A stretch of 33,655 nucleotides of DNA from an uncultured Prevotellaceae bacterium (GTDB lineage Bacteria > Bacteroidota > Bacteroidia > Bacteroidales > Bacteroidaceae), in NCBI GenBank assembly GCA_947166655.1, contig CAMVFC010000026.1:1-33655 (forward strand), given 5' to 3'. The position numbers and the translations under genes were made by a program. The notes beneath the pieces are model-generated. The model was given only the letters and a program-made list of their open reading frames with translations, was not told the DNA's origin and searched no databases. Of this stretch, positions 18,666 to 26,076 are shown one piece after another (within the stretch, counting starts at the first letter, position 1; the number at the start of each line of letters is the position of its first letter).

Positions 18666-18760
18666 TCTATCACTCTATCACTAAATGGAGTTAACTCCCT
18701 GCTAACAAGATGTGTACGAGGTGATAGATGAGGTGATAGACAGGTGATAGAAGTGACAGA
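18666..18760. repeat. Iteron-like octamer cluster (GTGATAGA)
   Basis: The inverted octamers TCTATCAC TCTATCAC occur in tandem at 18666-18681. After the palindrome GGAGTTAACTCC (18687-18698) come GTGATAGA at 18721, 18733 and 18744, and GTGACAGA at 18753. No adjacent replication gene is present. From 18499 to 18665 nothing else is recognised. Confidence 0.7.
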
Positions 18761-18886
18761 TCCCGGCTAAAAATGCGCCTAAAATAACTTTTTTGCAGGA
18801 GTCTTTACCTCAATCGGTACATGAGCATTGGAGCGAGAAAGGGGGGGGAGGAACTTGGCGCACTATCGTCTGCTGGCTGATGAAAA

Positions 18887-19150
18887 GAAGGAGAAAACTC
18901 AAAGCACTTTCGCCCGAAAGTTAAGGGGAAGAAGGAGAAAACTCAAAGCACTTTCGCCAGAAAGTTAAGGGGAAAAAGGAGAAAACTCAAGGCACTTTCG
19001 CCCGAAAGTTAAGGGGAAGAAGGAGAAAACTCAAGGCACTTTCGCCAGAAAGTTAAGGGGAAAAAGGAGAAAACTCAAGGCACTTTCGCCCGAAAGTTAA
19101 GGGGAAGAAGGAGAAAACTCAAGGCACTTTCGCCCGAAAGTTAAAGGGGG
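18887..19150. repeat. 44-bp minisatellite, six copies
   Basis: Unit starts are 18887, 18931, 18975, 19019, 19063 and 19107. Each contains GGAGAAAACTC and a hairpin ACTTTCGCCCGAAAGT or its CCA variant. Variants alternate between neighbouring units, which suggests growth in 88-bp pairs. 44 is not a multiple of three, so it is non-coding. Confidence 0.95.
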
Positions 19151-19170
19151 ACGTGAGTTCGGTATATGCT

Positions 19171-19293
19171 CTATGCGATTCTTCTGTTTCTGTCAATGAT
19201 TTCAATGTTCATCTCGGGCTTCTTCTGCTGTAGATAGTATGCAATGAGTCCAGCAAAGAGATTGCAGGCAAAGTTGTCAATCGACCGGTGTTT
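19171..19293 (-). pseudogene. Transposase C-terminal remnant, probably IS982-type
   Basis: The minus-strand frame ending at the TAG at 19171-19173 reads KHRSIDNFACNLFAGLIAYYLQ, then QKKPEMNIEIID. HRS-x-x-NF-x-x-NL plus AY and KP near the end is the pattern of the C-terminus of IS982-type DDE transposases. A TGA directly precedes it (19294-19296) and no further homologous frame is seen, so only about 40 residues survive. The element was broken or partly deleted; the catalytic residues are gone. Confidence 0.55.
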
Positions 19294-19306
19294 TCATTAT
19301 TTATTA

Positions 19307-19453
19307 CAGTGATAATAGCCTCTGTTTTGGCATCTTTCCGCTTTTCACTCAGATTCCCGAGTAGACCTCGCCTACCCGTAGCCTTTCACAAGGCCCGCAT
19401 TGCTTCTTCGCTCAAAACGAAAATACTGCTCAAAACAGAGGCTACTCTCACTG
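19307..19453. mobile_element. 147-bp MITE-like inverted-repeat element
   Basis: The left end CAGTGA-TAA-TAGCCTCTGTTTTG (19307-19329) is complementary to the right end CAAAACAGAGGCTA-CTC-TCACTG (19431-19453), with a 14-bp perfect core and three central mismatches. There is no coding potential inside. It abuts the transposase remnant and the dispersed 36-bp repeat; no clear target-site duplication was found. Confidence 0.55.
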
Positions 19454-19480
19454 CATTTCTAATGACCGATCTGGGTTAAA
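19445..19480. repeat. Dispersed 36-bp repeat, second copy
   Basis: It matches 15460-15495 at 34 of 36 bases and contains CTAATGACCGATCTGGGTT. In both places it lies just past the 3' end of a minus-strand gene. Confidence 0.75.
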
Positions 19481-19488
19481 AGAGTAAA

Positions 19489-19590
19489 AAGTGAAAGGGT
19501 GAGAAGTGAAAATAGAAGTTTACTGAGGCTCTTGATGTGCACGCTGCCATTGAAGTAATACTTCTTTTTTCACTTTTCACCCTTTCATCC
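19489..19590 (-). terminator. Long inverted repeat, terminator of the rseP operon
   Basis: The arms 19489-19512 and 19567-19590 (GTGAAAGGGTGAGAAGTGAAAA type) pair at about 21 of 24 positions. On the minus strand the stem follows rseP and is succeeded by TTTTTACTCTTTT. The plus strand also ends in a T-run. Confidence 0.6.
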
Positions 19591-19612
19591 TTTTTTAATT
19601 GCGCTTTTCTCT

Positions 19613-21022
19613 TCAGAAGACAAACTTCACAATGTCATTGAAGATGGCGAGTACCATGAGCGCCAGGATGATGGCCATCCCGACATACTGAGCAAACTCC
19701 ATGAACTTATCTGAAGGCGGACGCCGTATAATGGCCTCGACAAGGAGGAAGAAGATGTGTCCGCCGTCGAGTCCCGGTATGGGGAGGATGTTCATGAACG
19801 CCAGCATCAGAGAGATGAAGGCTGTGATGTTCCAGAAGGCACCCCAATCCCATACGGCAGGGAAGAGGTTGCCGATGGTGCCGAACGAGCCAACGCTCTG
19901 TGCTCCTTTCTTCGAGAAGATGTATTTCAGGTCGCTGACATATCCCTTCAGTGTCTCCCAACCATAGTCGATGCCCGCCGGAATAGACGCCAGGAAGCCA
20001 TAGTCGTGGTGAACGAACTGGTCTTTGTAGAACTGCGAATAGTGTGTCTTGACGATGCCGAGGGTATAGTCCTCTGTCAGCAGAATCGTTGTAGTATCGG
20101 GCTGTGCGCTTCCTTCGTTGACGAAGACGACAGGCAGCGAACGCAGACGTACGCTGTCCGCGTGTGAGCAACCAGCCGCCAGGATGTCTGCCTTGCGCCC
20201 CATGATGGCATCAAAGTCCGACCACCATTCCACCGGCTGTCCGTCCACGGAAAGGATGCGTGCTCCTTTCTTCATGCCTGCAGCAGCGCCAGGCGATGCA
20301 GCCAGCACGCTATCGACACGGCAGGGCACGTTGACGCTGAGGAAGCGCGGATCTGTCTCGAGCATTTCGAGGAGATTCAGACCTTCTTCGGGCATCTGCA
20401 GTGTGACTTCGCGGCCGTCGCGCAGCACGGTAACACTTTTGGCCTCCGAGAGAGTGCGGTACACGGTGACGTCCCAGTCCTCGATGGGTTGGCCGTCGGC
20501 ACGTACAGGGATATCGCCGTCCATGAAGCCTACTGCTTCGGCCATCTCATTGTAGGAGAAGCCTTGGTTGATCTGCCGGATGGGCAGCGTGTCTTTGCCC
20601 CAGGCAAAGAGAATCATGGCGTAGATGAACAGTGCCAGCAGGAAATTGACCAGTACGCCGCCCACCATGACGAGAAAACGCTGCCAGACGGGACGCGAGC
20701 GGAACTCCCACTTCTGTACGGGCTGTTTCATTTGCTCGAGGTCCATGCTCTCGTCAATCATGCCGGCAATCTTCACGTAGCCGCCGAGGGGAATCCATCC
20801 GAGACCATACTCCGTCTCGTTCTTTGCCGCCTTCGGGAACAGACGGGCGAACCACTTGTCCTTTGTGGAGAAAAGATGGAACTTGTAGTCAAAGAACATA
20901 TAGAATTTCTCGACGCGTATGCCAAAGAGCTTGGCGAAAAAGAAGTGTCCTCCCTCGTGCAGGATAATCAGAATCGCAAAGCAGAGGAGAAGTTGTAGGG
21001 TTTTAATGAGGAAAACAGACAT
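19613..21022 (-). CDS. rseP: RIP metalloprotease RseP (site-2 protease)
   Basis: 469 residues. An intramembrane zinc protease that cleaves membrane-anchored substrates such as anti-sigma factors or remnant signal peptides. The zinc motif HEGGH is at 22-26 in the first membrane helix and the third ligand Asp is in LDGGH (418-422) in the C-terminal half. A PDZ domain lies between (around ASPGAAAGMKKGARILSVDG). At 469 residues it is of the size usual for Bacteroidetes homologues. It is the last gene of the tsaB-DUF4290-murA-rimM-dxr-rseP operon, 6 bp after dxr. Confidence 0.96.
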   Translation of the reverse strand: MSVFLIKTLQLLLCFAILIILHEGGHFFFAKLFGIRVEKFYMFFDYKFHLFSTKDKWFARLFPKAAKNETEYGLGWIPLGGYVKIAGMIDESMDLEQMKQPVQKWEFRSRPVWQRFLVMVGGVLVNFLLALFIYAMILFAWGKDTLPIRQINQGFSYNEMAEAVGFMDGDIPVRADGQPIEDWDVTVYRTLSEAKSVTVLRDGREVTLQMPEEGLNLLEMLETDPRFLSVNVPCRVDSVLAASPGAAAGMKKGARILSVDGQPVEWWSDFDAIMGRKADILAAGCSHADSVRLRSLPVVFVNEGSAQPDTTTILLTEDYTLGIVKTHYSQFYKDQFVHHDYGFLASIPAGIDYGWETLKGYVSDLKYIFSKKGAQSVGSFGTIGNLFPAVWDWGAFWNITAFISLMLAFMNILPIPGLDGGHIFFLLVEAIIRRPPSDKFMEFAQYVGMAIILALMVLAIFNDIVKFVF

Positions 21023-21028
21023 AATGCT

Positions 21029-22171
21029 TTAGAGTAATGATGTGGCGATGCGACGTGCTTCCTTGTCGGTGGCCAGATAGTCTTCGTATGTGGGTGAGGT
21101 GATGAAGGAGGCTTTGTCGAGGGTCTTCTCGATGATGTCCGCCATTTGCAGGAAGCGGCATTTGCCTTCGAGGAAGGCGCGGTTGACAATCTCGTTGGCG
21201 GCATTGACGATACAGGGAGCGTTGCCTCCGCGGTGCAGTGCTTCGTAGGCCAAGGCCAGGCAGCGGAAACGCTCGGTATCGGGGCGTTCGAAGGTCAGGT
21301 CGTGCATCGTGTACCAGTCCAGACGGTCGAAGGAACTCTGCAGACGCTCGGGGTAAGAGAAGGCGAGCTGGATGGGCACGCGCATGTCAGGCACGCCGAG
21401 CTGTGCCTTGACGGCTCCGTCGGCAAACTGCACGCCGCTGTGCACGACGCTTTGCGGATGGACGACCACCTGGATACGTTCGGGCTCGACGGCGAAGAGC
21501 CATTTGGCCTCGATGACCTCAAAGCCTTTGTTCATCATGGAGGCCGAGTCGATGGTAATCTTAGCGCCCATGTCCCAGTTGGGATGCTTCAGTGCCATGG
21601 CGGGCGTGACGCTCTCCAGTTGCTCGCGGGTGAAAGTTCGGAAGGGTCCGCCCGAGGCGGTGAGTATGATTTTCTCTATGGGCGATACTTCGCCGATGAT
21701 ACTTTGGAAGATGGCGCTGTGCTCGCTGTCCACGGGCAGGATGGGCACCTGATACTGGCGGCAGAGGCTGTTGATCAGCTCGCCGGCGACGACCATCGTC
21801 TCTTTGTTGGCCAGTGCAATAGGTTTGCCTGCCTTGATGGCAGCAATGGTGGGTGGCAGACCGGCAAAGCCCACCATGGCGGTGAGTACCATGTCGACTT
21901 CGCCCGACTGCACGACCTGACAGAGCGCCTCTGCGCCGGTGTATACAGCGATGGGCAGGTCGTCGAGCGCAGCCTTGACAGTATCGTAGTGCATCTCGTT
22001 GGCGATGACCACGGCGGCGGGTCGGAACCGTCGCGCCTGTTCCACCAGCAGCTGCCAGCGGTTGTTGGCCGTGAGAACGCGTGCCTCGAAGCGGTCGGGA
22101 TGTTCGGCTATGACTTGTAGCGCCTGTGTGCCGATACTTCCTGTCGAACCGAGGATGGCAATTTGTTTCAT
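21029..22171 (-). CDS. dxr: 1-deoxy-D-xylulose 5-phosphate reductoisomerase
   Basis: 380 residues. Dxr converts DXP to MEP using NADPH and a divalent metal, the committed step of the non-mevalonate isoprenoid pathway. The N-terminal ILGSTGSIGTQAL (6-18) is the NADPH-binding glycine motif; ANKETMVVAGELI, the metal-site motif PVDSEHSAIFQ and the flexible-loop region ASGGPFRTF are all present. It sits 8 bp after rimM and 6 bp before rseP, an arrangement common in Bacteroidetes. It supplies MEP for IspD encoded at 14708-15415. Confidence 0.97.
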   Translation of the reverse strand: MKQIAILGSTGSIGTQALQVIAEHPDRFEARVLTANNRWQLLVEQARRFRPAAVVIANEMHYDTVKAALDDLPIAVYTGAEALCQVVQSGEVDMVLTAMVGFAGLPPTIAAIKAGKPIALANKETMVVAGELINSLCRQYQVPILPVDSEHSAIFQSIIGEVSPIEKIILTASGGPFRTFTREQLESVTPAMALKHPNWDMGAKITIDSASMMNKGFEVIEAKWLFAVEPERIQVVVHPQSVVHSGVQFADGAVKAQLGVPDMRVPIQLAFSYPERLQSSFDRLDWYTMHDLTFERPDTERFRCLALAYEALHRGGNAPCIVNAANEIVNRAFLEGKCRFLQMADIIEKTLDKASFITSPTYEDYLATDKEARRIATSLL

Positions 22172-22179
22172 TGTATATT

Positions 22180-22725
22180 TCAGTTATTTAAAGTCAGTAG
22201 TTCGTCGGGCACGCAGACGTAGAGACGGCGTTCTCGGTGATCGGCTCGCAGTACGAAATCTTCATGGGCGGGGATGAGCAGGCTCTGTCCATCAGGTGCC
22301 TGTACGTCGAGTAGGATATTGGCCGTCTGGTCGAGCACATCGCTGACGGTGCCCAACGTCCTTTCCGTCGCGCCTTTGTCGTCGGTCTGTACGACATCGA
22401 AGCCCATGAAGTGGCGCCAGGTGAGGTCTTCTTCGTCGATCTCGTCTGGGGTGAGTTCTTTCGGGAAGAAGACTTCGGCGCCGACCATCTGCTGAGCCGC
22501 GTTGGCAGTGTCGATGCCCTCAAACTTCACCAGGGCGGTGGTGTCCGAGCGGAAACGCCATTCCTCGAAGAAGAATGGCACCAGCAGTCCGTCCATGCGG
22601 CAGAAGACGTAGTCGGCCTCCACGCGGTCCCACACGTCGTCGGTGAACTGGAATGCCAGCTCGCCTTTTACCCCGTGCGTGCGCGTGAGCGTACCTATTT
22701 TATATACTTCTGTCTCTTCAATCAT
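22180..22725 (-). CDS. rimM: 16S rRNA processing protein RimM
   Basis: 181 residues. RimM binds ribosomal protein uS19 and helps mature the 30S head. The N-terminal IGTLTRTHGVKGELAF (11-26) is the family signature, and the C-terminal PRC-barrel part reads LGTVSDVLDQTANILLDV, followed by LLIPAHEDFV. It overlaps murA by 8 bp and precedes dxr by 8 bp. It is found here among cell-envelope genes and not beside trmD and rplS as in many proteobacteria. Confidence 0.94.
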   Translation of the reverse strand: MIEETEVYKIGTLTRTHGVKGELAFQFTDDVWDRVEADYVFCRMDGLLVPFFFEEWRFRSDTTALVKFEGIDTANAAQQMVGAEVFFPKELTPDEIDEEDLTWRHFMGFDVVQTDDKGATERTLGTVSDVLDQTANILLDVQAPDGQSLLIPAHEDFVLRADHRERRLYVCVPDELLTLNN

Positions 22726-24028
22726 CGATTCGTGTGATTTGTGCGCCCAGAGCGTTGAAGCGTCCTTCGATGTCTTCGTAGCCGCGGTCTATCTGCTGGA
22801 TATTGCTGATAGTGCTGGTGCCCTCGGCGCTCATGGCGGCAATCAGAAGGGCAATGCCGGCACGGATGTCGGGTGACGTCATGCGCCCTCCGCGCAGCCG
22901 GATCTGATTGTCGTGGCCTACGACGACGGCACGATGCGGGTCGCAGAGAATGATTTGTGCGCCCATGTCAATGAGCTTGTCCACGAAGAAGAGTCGGCTC
23001 TCGAACATCTTCTGGTGGATGAGCACTGAGCCTTTGGCCTGCGTGGACACCACGAGCAGTACGCTTAGCAAGTCCGGCGTCAGGCCAGGCCACGGAGCGT
23101 CGCTGAAGGTCATGAATGAGCCGTCGATGAATGATTCTATCTCGTAGTGCTCGTGGCAGGGCACGTAGATGTCGTCGCCCTGACGCATCACGGAGATGCC
23201 CAGGCGGCGGAATGTGTAGGGGATGATGCCGAGGTCGTCGTAGCTGACGTCCTTGATGCGAATGCCGTCGCCGCACATCGCGGCCATGCCGATGAACGAT
23301 CCCACCTCGATCATATCGGGCAGGATGCGGTGCTCGGTGCCGTGCAGCTCTGTGACGCCGTGGATGGTGAGCAAGTTGGAGGCGATACCCTCAATGCGTG
23401 CTCCCATGCGGTTGAGCATCCGGCATAGCTGTTGTATGTATGGCTCGCAGGCCGCGTTGTAGATGGTAGTCGTCCCGCTGGCCAGCGTGGCGGCCATGAT
23501 GATGTTCGCCGTGCCCGTGACAGAGGCTTCGTCCAGCAGCATATAGGTCCCCTTGAGCTGTCCAGCAGTGATGTCGAAACGCTCGTGTTCGGCGTCGTAG
23601 TGGAATTTGGCGCCAAGGCTTTCCATCCCGAGGAAATGGGTGTCCACGCGTCGACGCCCGATCTTGTCGCCTCCGGGTTTCGACACAACGGCCTGCCCGT
23701 AACGTGCCAGCAGCGGACCAATCAGCATAATGCTGCCGCGCAGGCGGGCCGAGCGCTGCAGGAAGGCCTCGCTCTGCAGGAATGTGAGGTCCACCTGGTC
23801 GGCCTGGAACGTATAGTCGCTTTTTGCGTTGCAAGTCACTTTCACGCCGATGTCCCTCAGCAGCTGAATCTGATTGTTCACGTCGGCGATGTCGGGGACA
23901 TTGCTGATGCGTACCGGTTCGCTGGTGAGCACCGTGGCACAGAGCACCTGCAGGGCTTCGTTCTTAGCGCCCTGGGGTGTGATTTCTCCGCTGAGACGGT
24001 GTCCTCCTTCTATCTTGAATGAGCTCAT
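22718..24028 (-). CDS. murA: UDP-N-acetylglucosamine 1-carboxyvinyltransferase
   Basis: 436 residues. MurA transfers enolpyruvate from PEP to UDP-GlcNAc, the first committed peptidoglycan step. GAKNEALQVL (20-29) and RGSIMLIGPLLAR (97-109) match the family. The loop normally carrying the catalytic Cys (PGGCxIG in E. coli) reads KPGGDKIGRRRVDTH, so Asp121 replaces the Cys115 equivalent. Asp at this place is known to support activity and to confer fosfomycin insensitivity in other bacteria. The start overlaps the DUF4290 stop by 4 bp and the end overlaps rimM by 8 bp, indicating tight co-translation. Confidence 0.97.
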   Translation of the reverse strand: MSSFKIEGGHRLSGEITPQGAKNEALQVLCATVLTSEPVRISNVPDIADVNNQIQLLRDIGVKVTCNAKSDYTFQADQVDLTFLQSEAFLQRSARLRGSIMLIGPLLARYGQAVVSKPGGDKIGRRRVDTHFLGMESLGAKFHYDAEHERFDITAGQLKGTYMLLDEASVTGTANIIMAATLASGTTTIYNAACEPYIQQLCRMLNRMGARIEGIASNLLTIHGVTELHGTEHRILPDMIEVGSFIGMAAMCGDGIRIKDVSYDDLGIIPYTFRRLGISVMRQGDDIYVPCHEHYEIESFIDGSFMTFSDAPWPGLTPDLLSVLLVVSTQAKGSVLIHQKMFESRLFFVDKLIDMGAQIILCDPHRAVVVGHDNQIRLRGGRMTSPDIRAGIALLIAAMSAEGTSTISNIQQIDRGYEDIEGRFNALGAQITRIDD

Positions 24029-24624
24029 TTCTTCTTTTTCTTCTTACCGCTGCCAGCACCGGCGTTGTCGGGCAGGTGGCCGGAACTGACCGATGCGAAG
24101 TGAAAGTGCTCGGGCAGACGTGCTTCGCCCCCCATGTATTCCTCCAGATCGGCATACACCTTGCGCTCGTCCATGGCATCACGGTTCCAGTTGTACAGAC
24201 TGCGTTTCATGTAGTTCGCCATCATCGCAGTGAGCTCTTCGCGCTCAGTGCCCTCTGGCAGCTCCTTCGCTTTCTGTATGAAAGCCTCGGTGAGGTGGCC
24301 GTAGTGGCGATAGCGGATGCGCTGCATGGGATATTTCAGCGGCTTGGGTTTGGCCGTAATCAGGTCTTTCTGGATTATCTCGTAAGGGTAATCGACGTCG
24401 AGCTTGTAGTCCGACATGATAGCCAGCTGGTCCCACAGCTTGTGCCTGTAGTCGGGCTGTTGGTTCTGGTCCTCAGTCATCGTGGCCATGATGTCGACGA
24501 TGGTCTCTGCGCAGCGTTGGCGCTCCGCGCGGTCCTCGAGGCTGAGGCAGTGGTCCACCATTTCCTGGATCACGCGCCCGTATTCCGGCATAATGAGTTT
24601 CTCTCGTTGAGTATTGTATGTCAT
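24025..24624 (-). CDS. DUF4290 family protein
   Basis: 199 residues. The family is, to my knowledge, specific to Bacteroidetes, regularly placed directly before murA, and has no established function. Visible features are a conserved N-terminal MTYNTQREKLIMPEYGR, a mostly helical body with RYRHYGHLTEAF, and a Gly/Lys-rich end closing in six lysines. No signal peptide or membrane segment is seen, so it is probably cytosolic. It ends with a 4-bp overlap with murA and starts 40 bp after tsaB. The constant neighbourhood suggests a role linked to cell-wall synthesis or translation, but that is inference. Confidence 0.88.
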   Translation of the reverse strand: MTYNTQREKLIMPEYGRVIQEMVDHCLSLEDRAERQRCAETIVDIMATMTEDQNQQPDYRHKLWDQLAIMSDYKLDVDYPYEIIQKDLITAKPKPLKYPMQRIRYRHYGHLTEAFIQKAKELPEGTEREELTAMMANYMKRSLYNWNRDAMDERKVYADLEEYMGGEARLPEHFHFASVSSGHLPDNAGAGSGKKKKKK

Positions 24625-24664
24625 TGAAGGGGATTGTTATTCACTTTCTCGGTCTTTCGCTGTC

Positions 24665-25369
24665 TCAGTGTTTCAACATTTCAATCTTCTTAGGCTTTGT
24701 GGCCACGAAGTCTTTCAGGTAGAACGGTTCGCAGTAGGCGACGTCTGCCACTTCGCCTTTGGCTAAGGCCTGCTCCGCCAGAGGCTGCATGTGTTTGGCC
24801 AGGGGGTGAATCTGGTCGATGAAGATTGCGTTAGGGTGCTGGATGACAGCCTTGCATTTCTCGGCACCAGGGCCAAAGAAGCAGACAGGTCCCTGCTCCA
24901 GCCAGGGGCGGTAGGTGTCGGCGTCCACGATGTCGGCGCCGACAGGCCGCACTTCTCGCAGGGCGCGGTCGTACACGGCGGCGTAGACCTCCATACGGCG
25001 GGCATCGAGCATCGGCACGAAGAGCGCCTCGTCGGGCAACTCGTCGTGGTACAGCAGCACCGGCACCGAGAGTACCTTCAGCGTAGGCACCATCAGCAGC
25101 GGTACTTGTCGGCCGTAGGCCACACCTTTGCCCATGGAGACGCCGATGCGCAGACCCGTATAGCTCCCGGGACCTTCCGAGACGGCCACCGCGTCGAGCG
25201 GGATGGCGTGGCTCTCGGCGAAGCTCAGCGCCTCTTCCACGTAGGGGCCGCACACGGAAGCGTGGTTCGGACCTTCCATGTCGGCCTTGTCGAAGATGAC
25301 GTGTGCATCCTCACTCACGGCCACGGAGCATACGTGTGTGCTCGTTTCAATGTGTAAGATACAAGCCAT
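24665..25369 (-). CDS. tsaB: tRNA threonylcarbamoyladenosine biosynthesis protein TsaB
   Basis: 234 residues from the ATG at 25369. The longer frame would cross the -7 box at 25399-25406, so that start is rejected. TsaB is the inactive ASKHA-fold partner that scaffolds TsaD and TsaE in making t6A37 of ANN-decoding tRNAs. Family motifs are ILHIETSTHVCSVAV (4-18), AVSEGPGSYTGLRIGVSMGKG (about 64-84) and VPMLDARRMEVYAAVYD. It opens the operon leading to murA, dxr and rseP. Confidence 0.95.
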   Translation of the reverse strand: MACILHIETSTHVCSVAVSEDAHVIFDKADMEGPNHASVCGPYVEEALSFAESHAIPLDAVAVSEGPGSYTGLRIGVSMGKGVAYGRQVPLLMVPTLKVLSVPVLLYHDELPDEALFVPMLDARRMEVYAAVYDRALREVRPVGADIVDADTYRPWLEQGPVCFFGPGAEKCKAVIQHPNAIFIDQIHPLAKHMQPLAEQALAKGEVADVAYCEPFYLKDFVATKPKKIEMLKH

Positions 25370-25398
25370 ATCGCTTTGTGTAAATTCTTTTTGCGGCG

Positions 25399-25406
25399 CA
25401 AAGGTA
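25399..25406 (-). promoter_or_regulatory. -7 box of tsaB (TACCTTTG)
   Basis: An exact TAnnTTTG element on the minus strand, 29 bp before the tsaB start. It probably drives the whole six-gene operon. Confidence 0.55.
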
Positions 25407-25638
25407 CAATAAAAGTTTATAATCATGAAGCATTTTTCAGAAGATTAACTAAAAAGAAAACGATGAATGTATTCATGTTAAGGTATTCCATTAAATGTTT
25501 AGCGGGCAGTAATCGTTTTCATGTTGACCAAGGTGTCTTTTTAACTTATGCGGAAGCTAATGCCGAACGATCAGGGCTAAAATGGAAATGAGTGCCTCCG
25601 TGAACAAGCGACACCTTTGGGAGTGAGAGCCGTTTCCC

Positions 25639-25832
25639 GGGCAGGAATGCCCCTTCACCATAGAGCCATAAGGTCGGGTTCGCAGGCAGGGGAGTTTGTT
25701 CCATCACGATGGAATGATGGTTCCATCACGATGGAACGATGGTTCCATCACGATGGAACAAACTAAAGTGTTGGGCGTGGTGGGCAAATGTGTTGGACGA
25801 GGCGGGCAGATGTGCTGGACGAGACAAGTGTA
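25639..25832 (+). repeat. Composite 22-bp-period repeat element, locus 2
   Basis: 25639-25763 aligns without gaps to the reverse complement of 9051-9175. The 70-bp palindromic core (25694-25763) differs at only 2 bases. Degenerate 22-bp units follow at 25767, 25789 and 25811. The rest of the gap between tsaB and yicC holds only the two promoter elements and a weak 42-codon frame that I do not call a gene. Confidence 0.85.
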
Positions 25833-26035
25833 TGGGAAGGGCGTGCGGGACACAGGGATCAGGTGTGAGGGAAGGGTTGGGCGGGTGTGAGTCCTGGGCT
25901 GGCAGCAATGATTTTTTTACAAACAAAGGAGTATGAGTAGAGTGTTGGATAAGTAGATTCCGTTTCTCGTCAAGTTATTTGGCGTTCTATCGGTATAATT
26001 TGCCTCAGCCAAGGGCGATTCTCGATTATTTTCCC

Positions 26036-26043
26036 TATCTTTG
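26036..26043 (+). promoter_or_regulatory. -7 box of yicC (TATCTTTG)
   Basis: An exact TAnnTTTG element 33 bp before the yicC start. Confidence 0.6.
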
Positions 26044-26076
26044 CACCCGAAATAATACAACAGAAAAAGCATAACT

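Noticed and set aside
18887..19150. CRISPR array
   Set aside because: The units are contiguous 44-bp copies without unique spacers, and no cas genes are present.
19288..19479. 63-codon plus-strand frame
   Set aside because: It lies within the MITE-like element and reads its inverted ends; no domain.
25463..25591. 42-codon frame beginning MNVFMLRYSIKCLAG
   Set aside because: No homology I recognise, no supporting neighbour or ribosome site; it could be a gene relic but the evidence is too weak.
25696..25936. Frames of 64-65 codons reading through composite element 2
   Set aside because: Similarity to a frame at locus 1 is explained by the shared DNA repeat; the frames are not supported otherwise.
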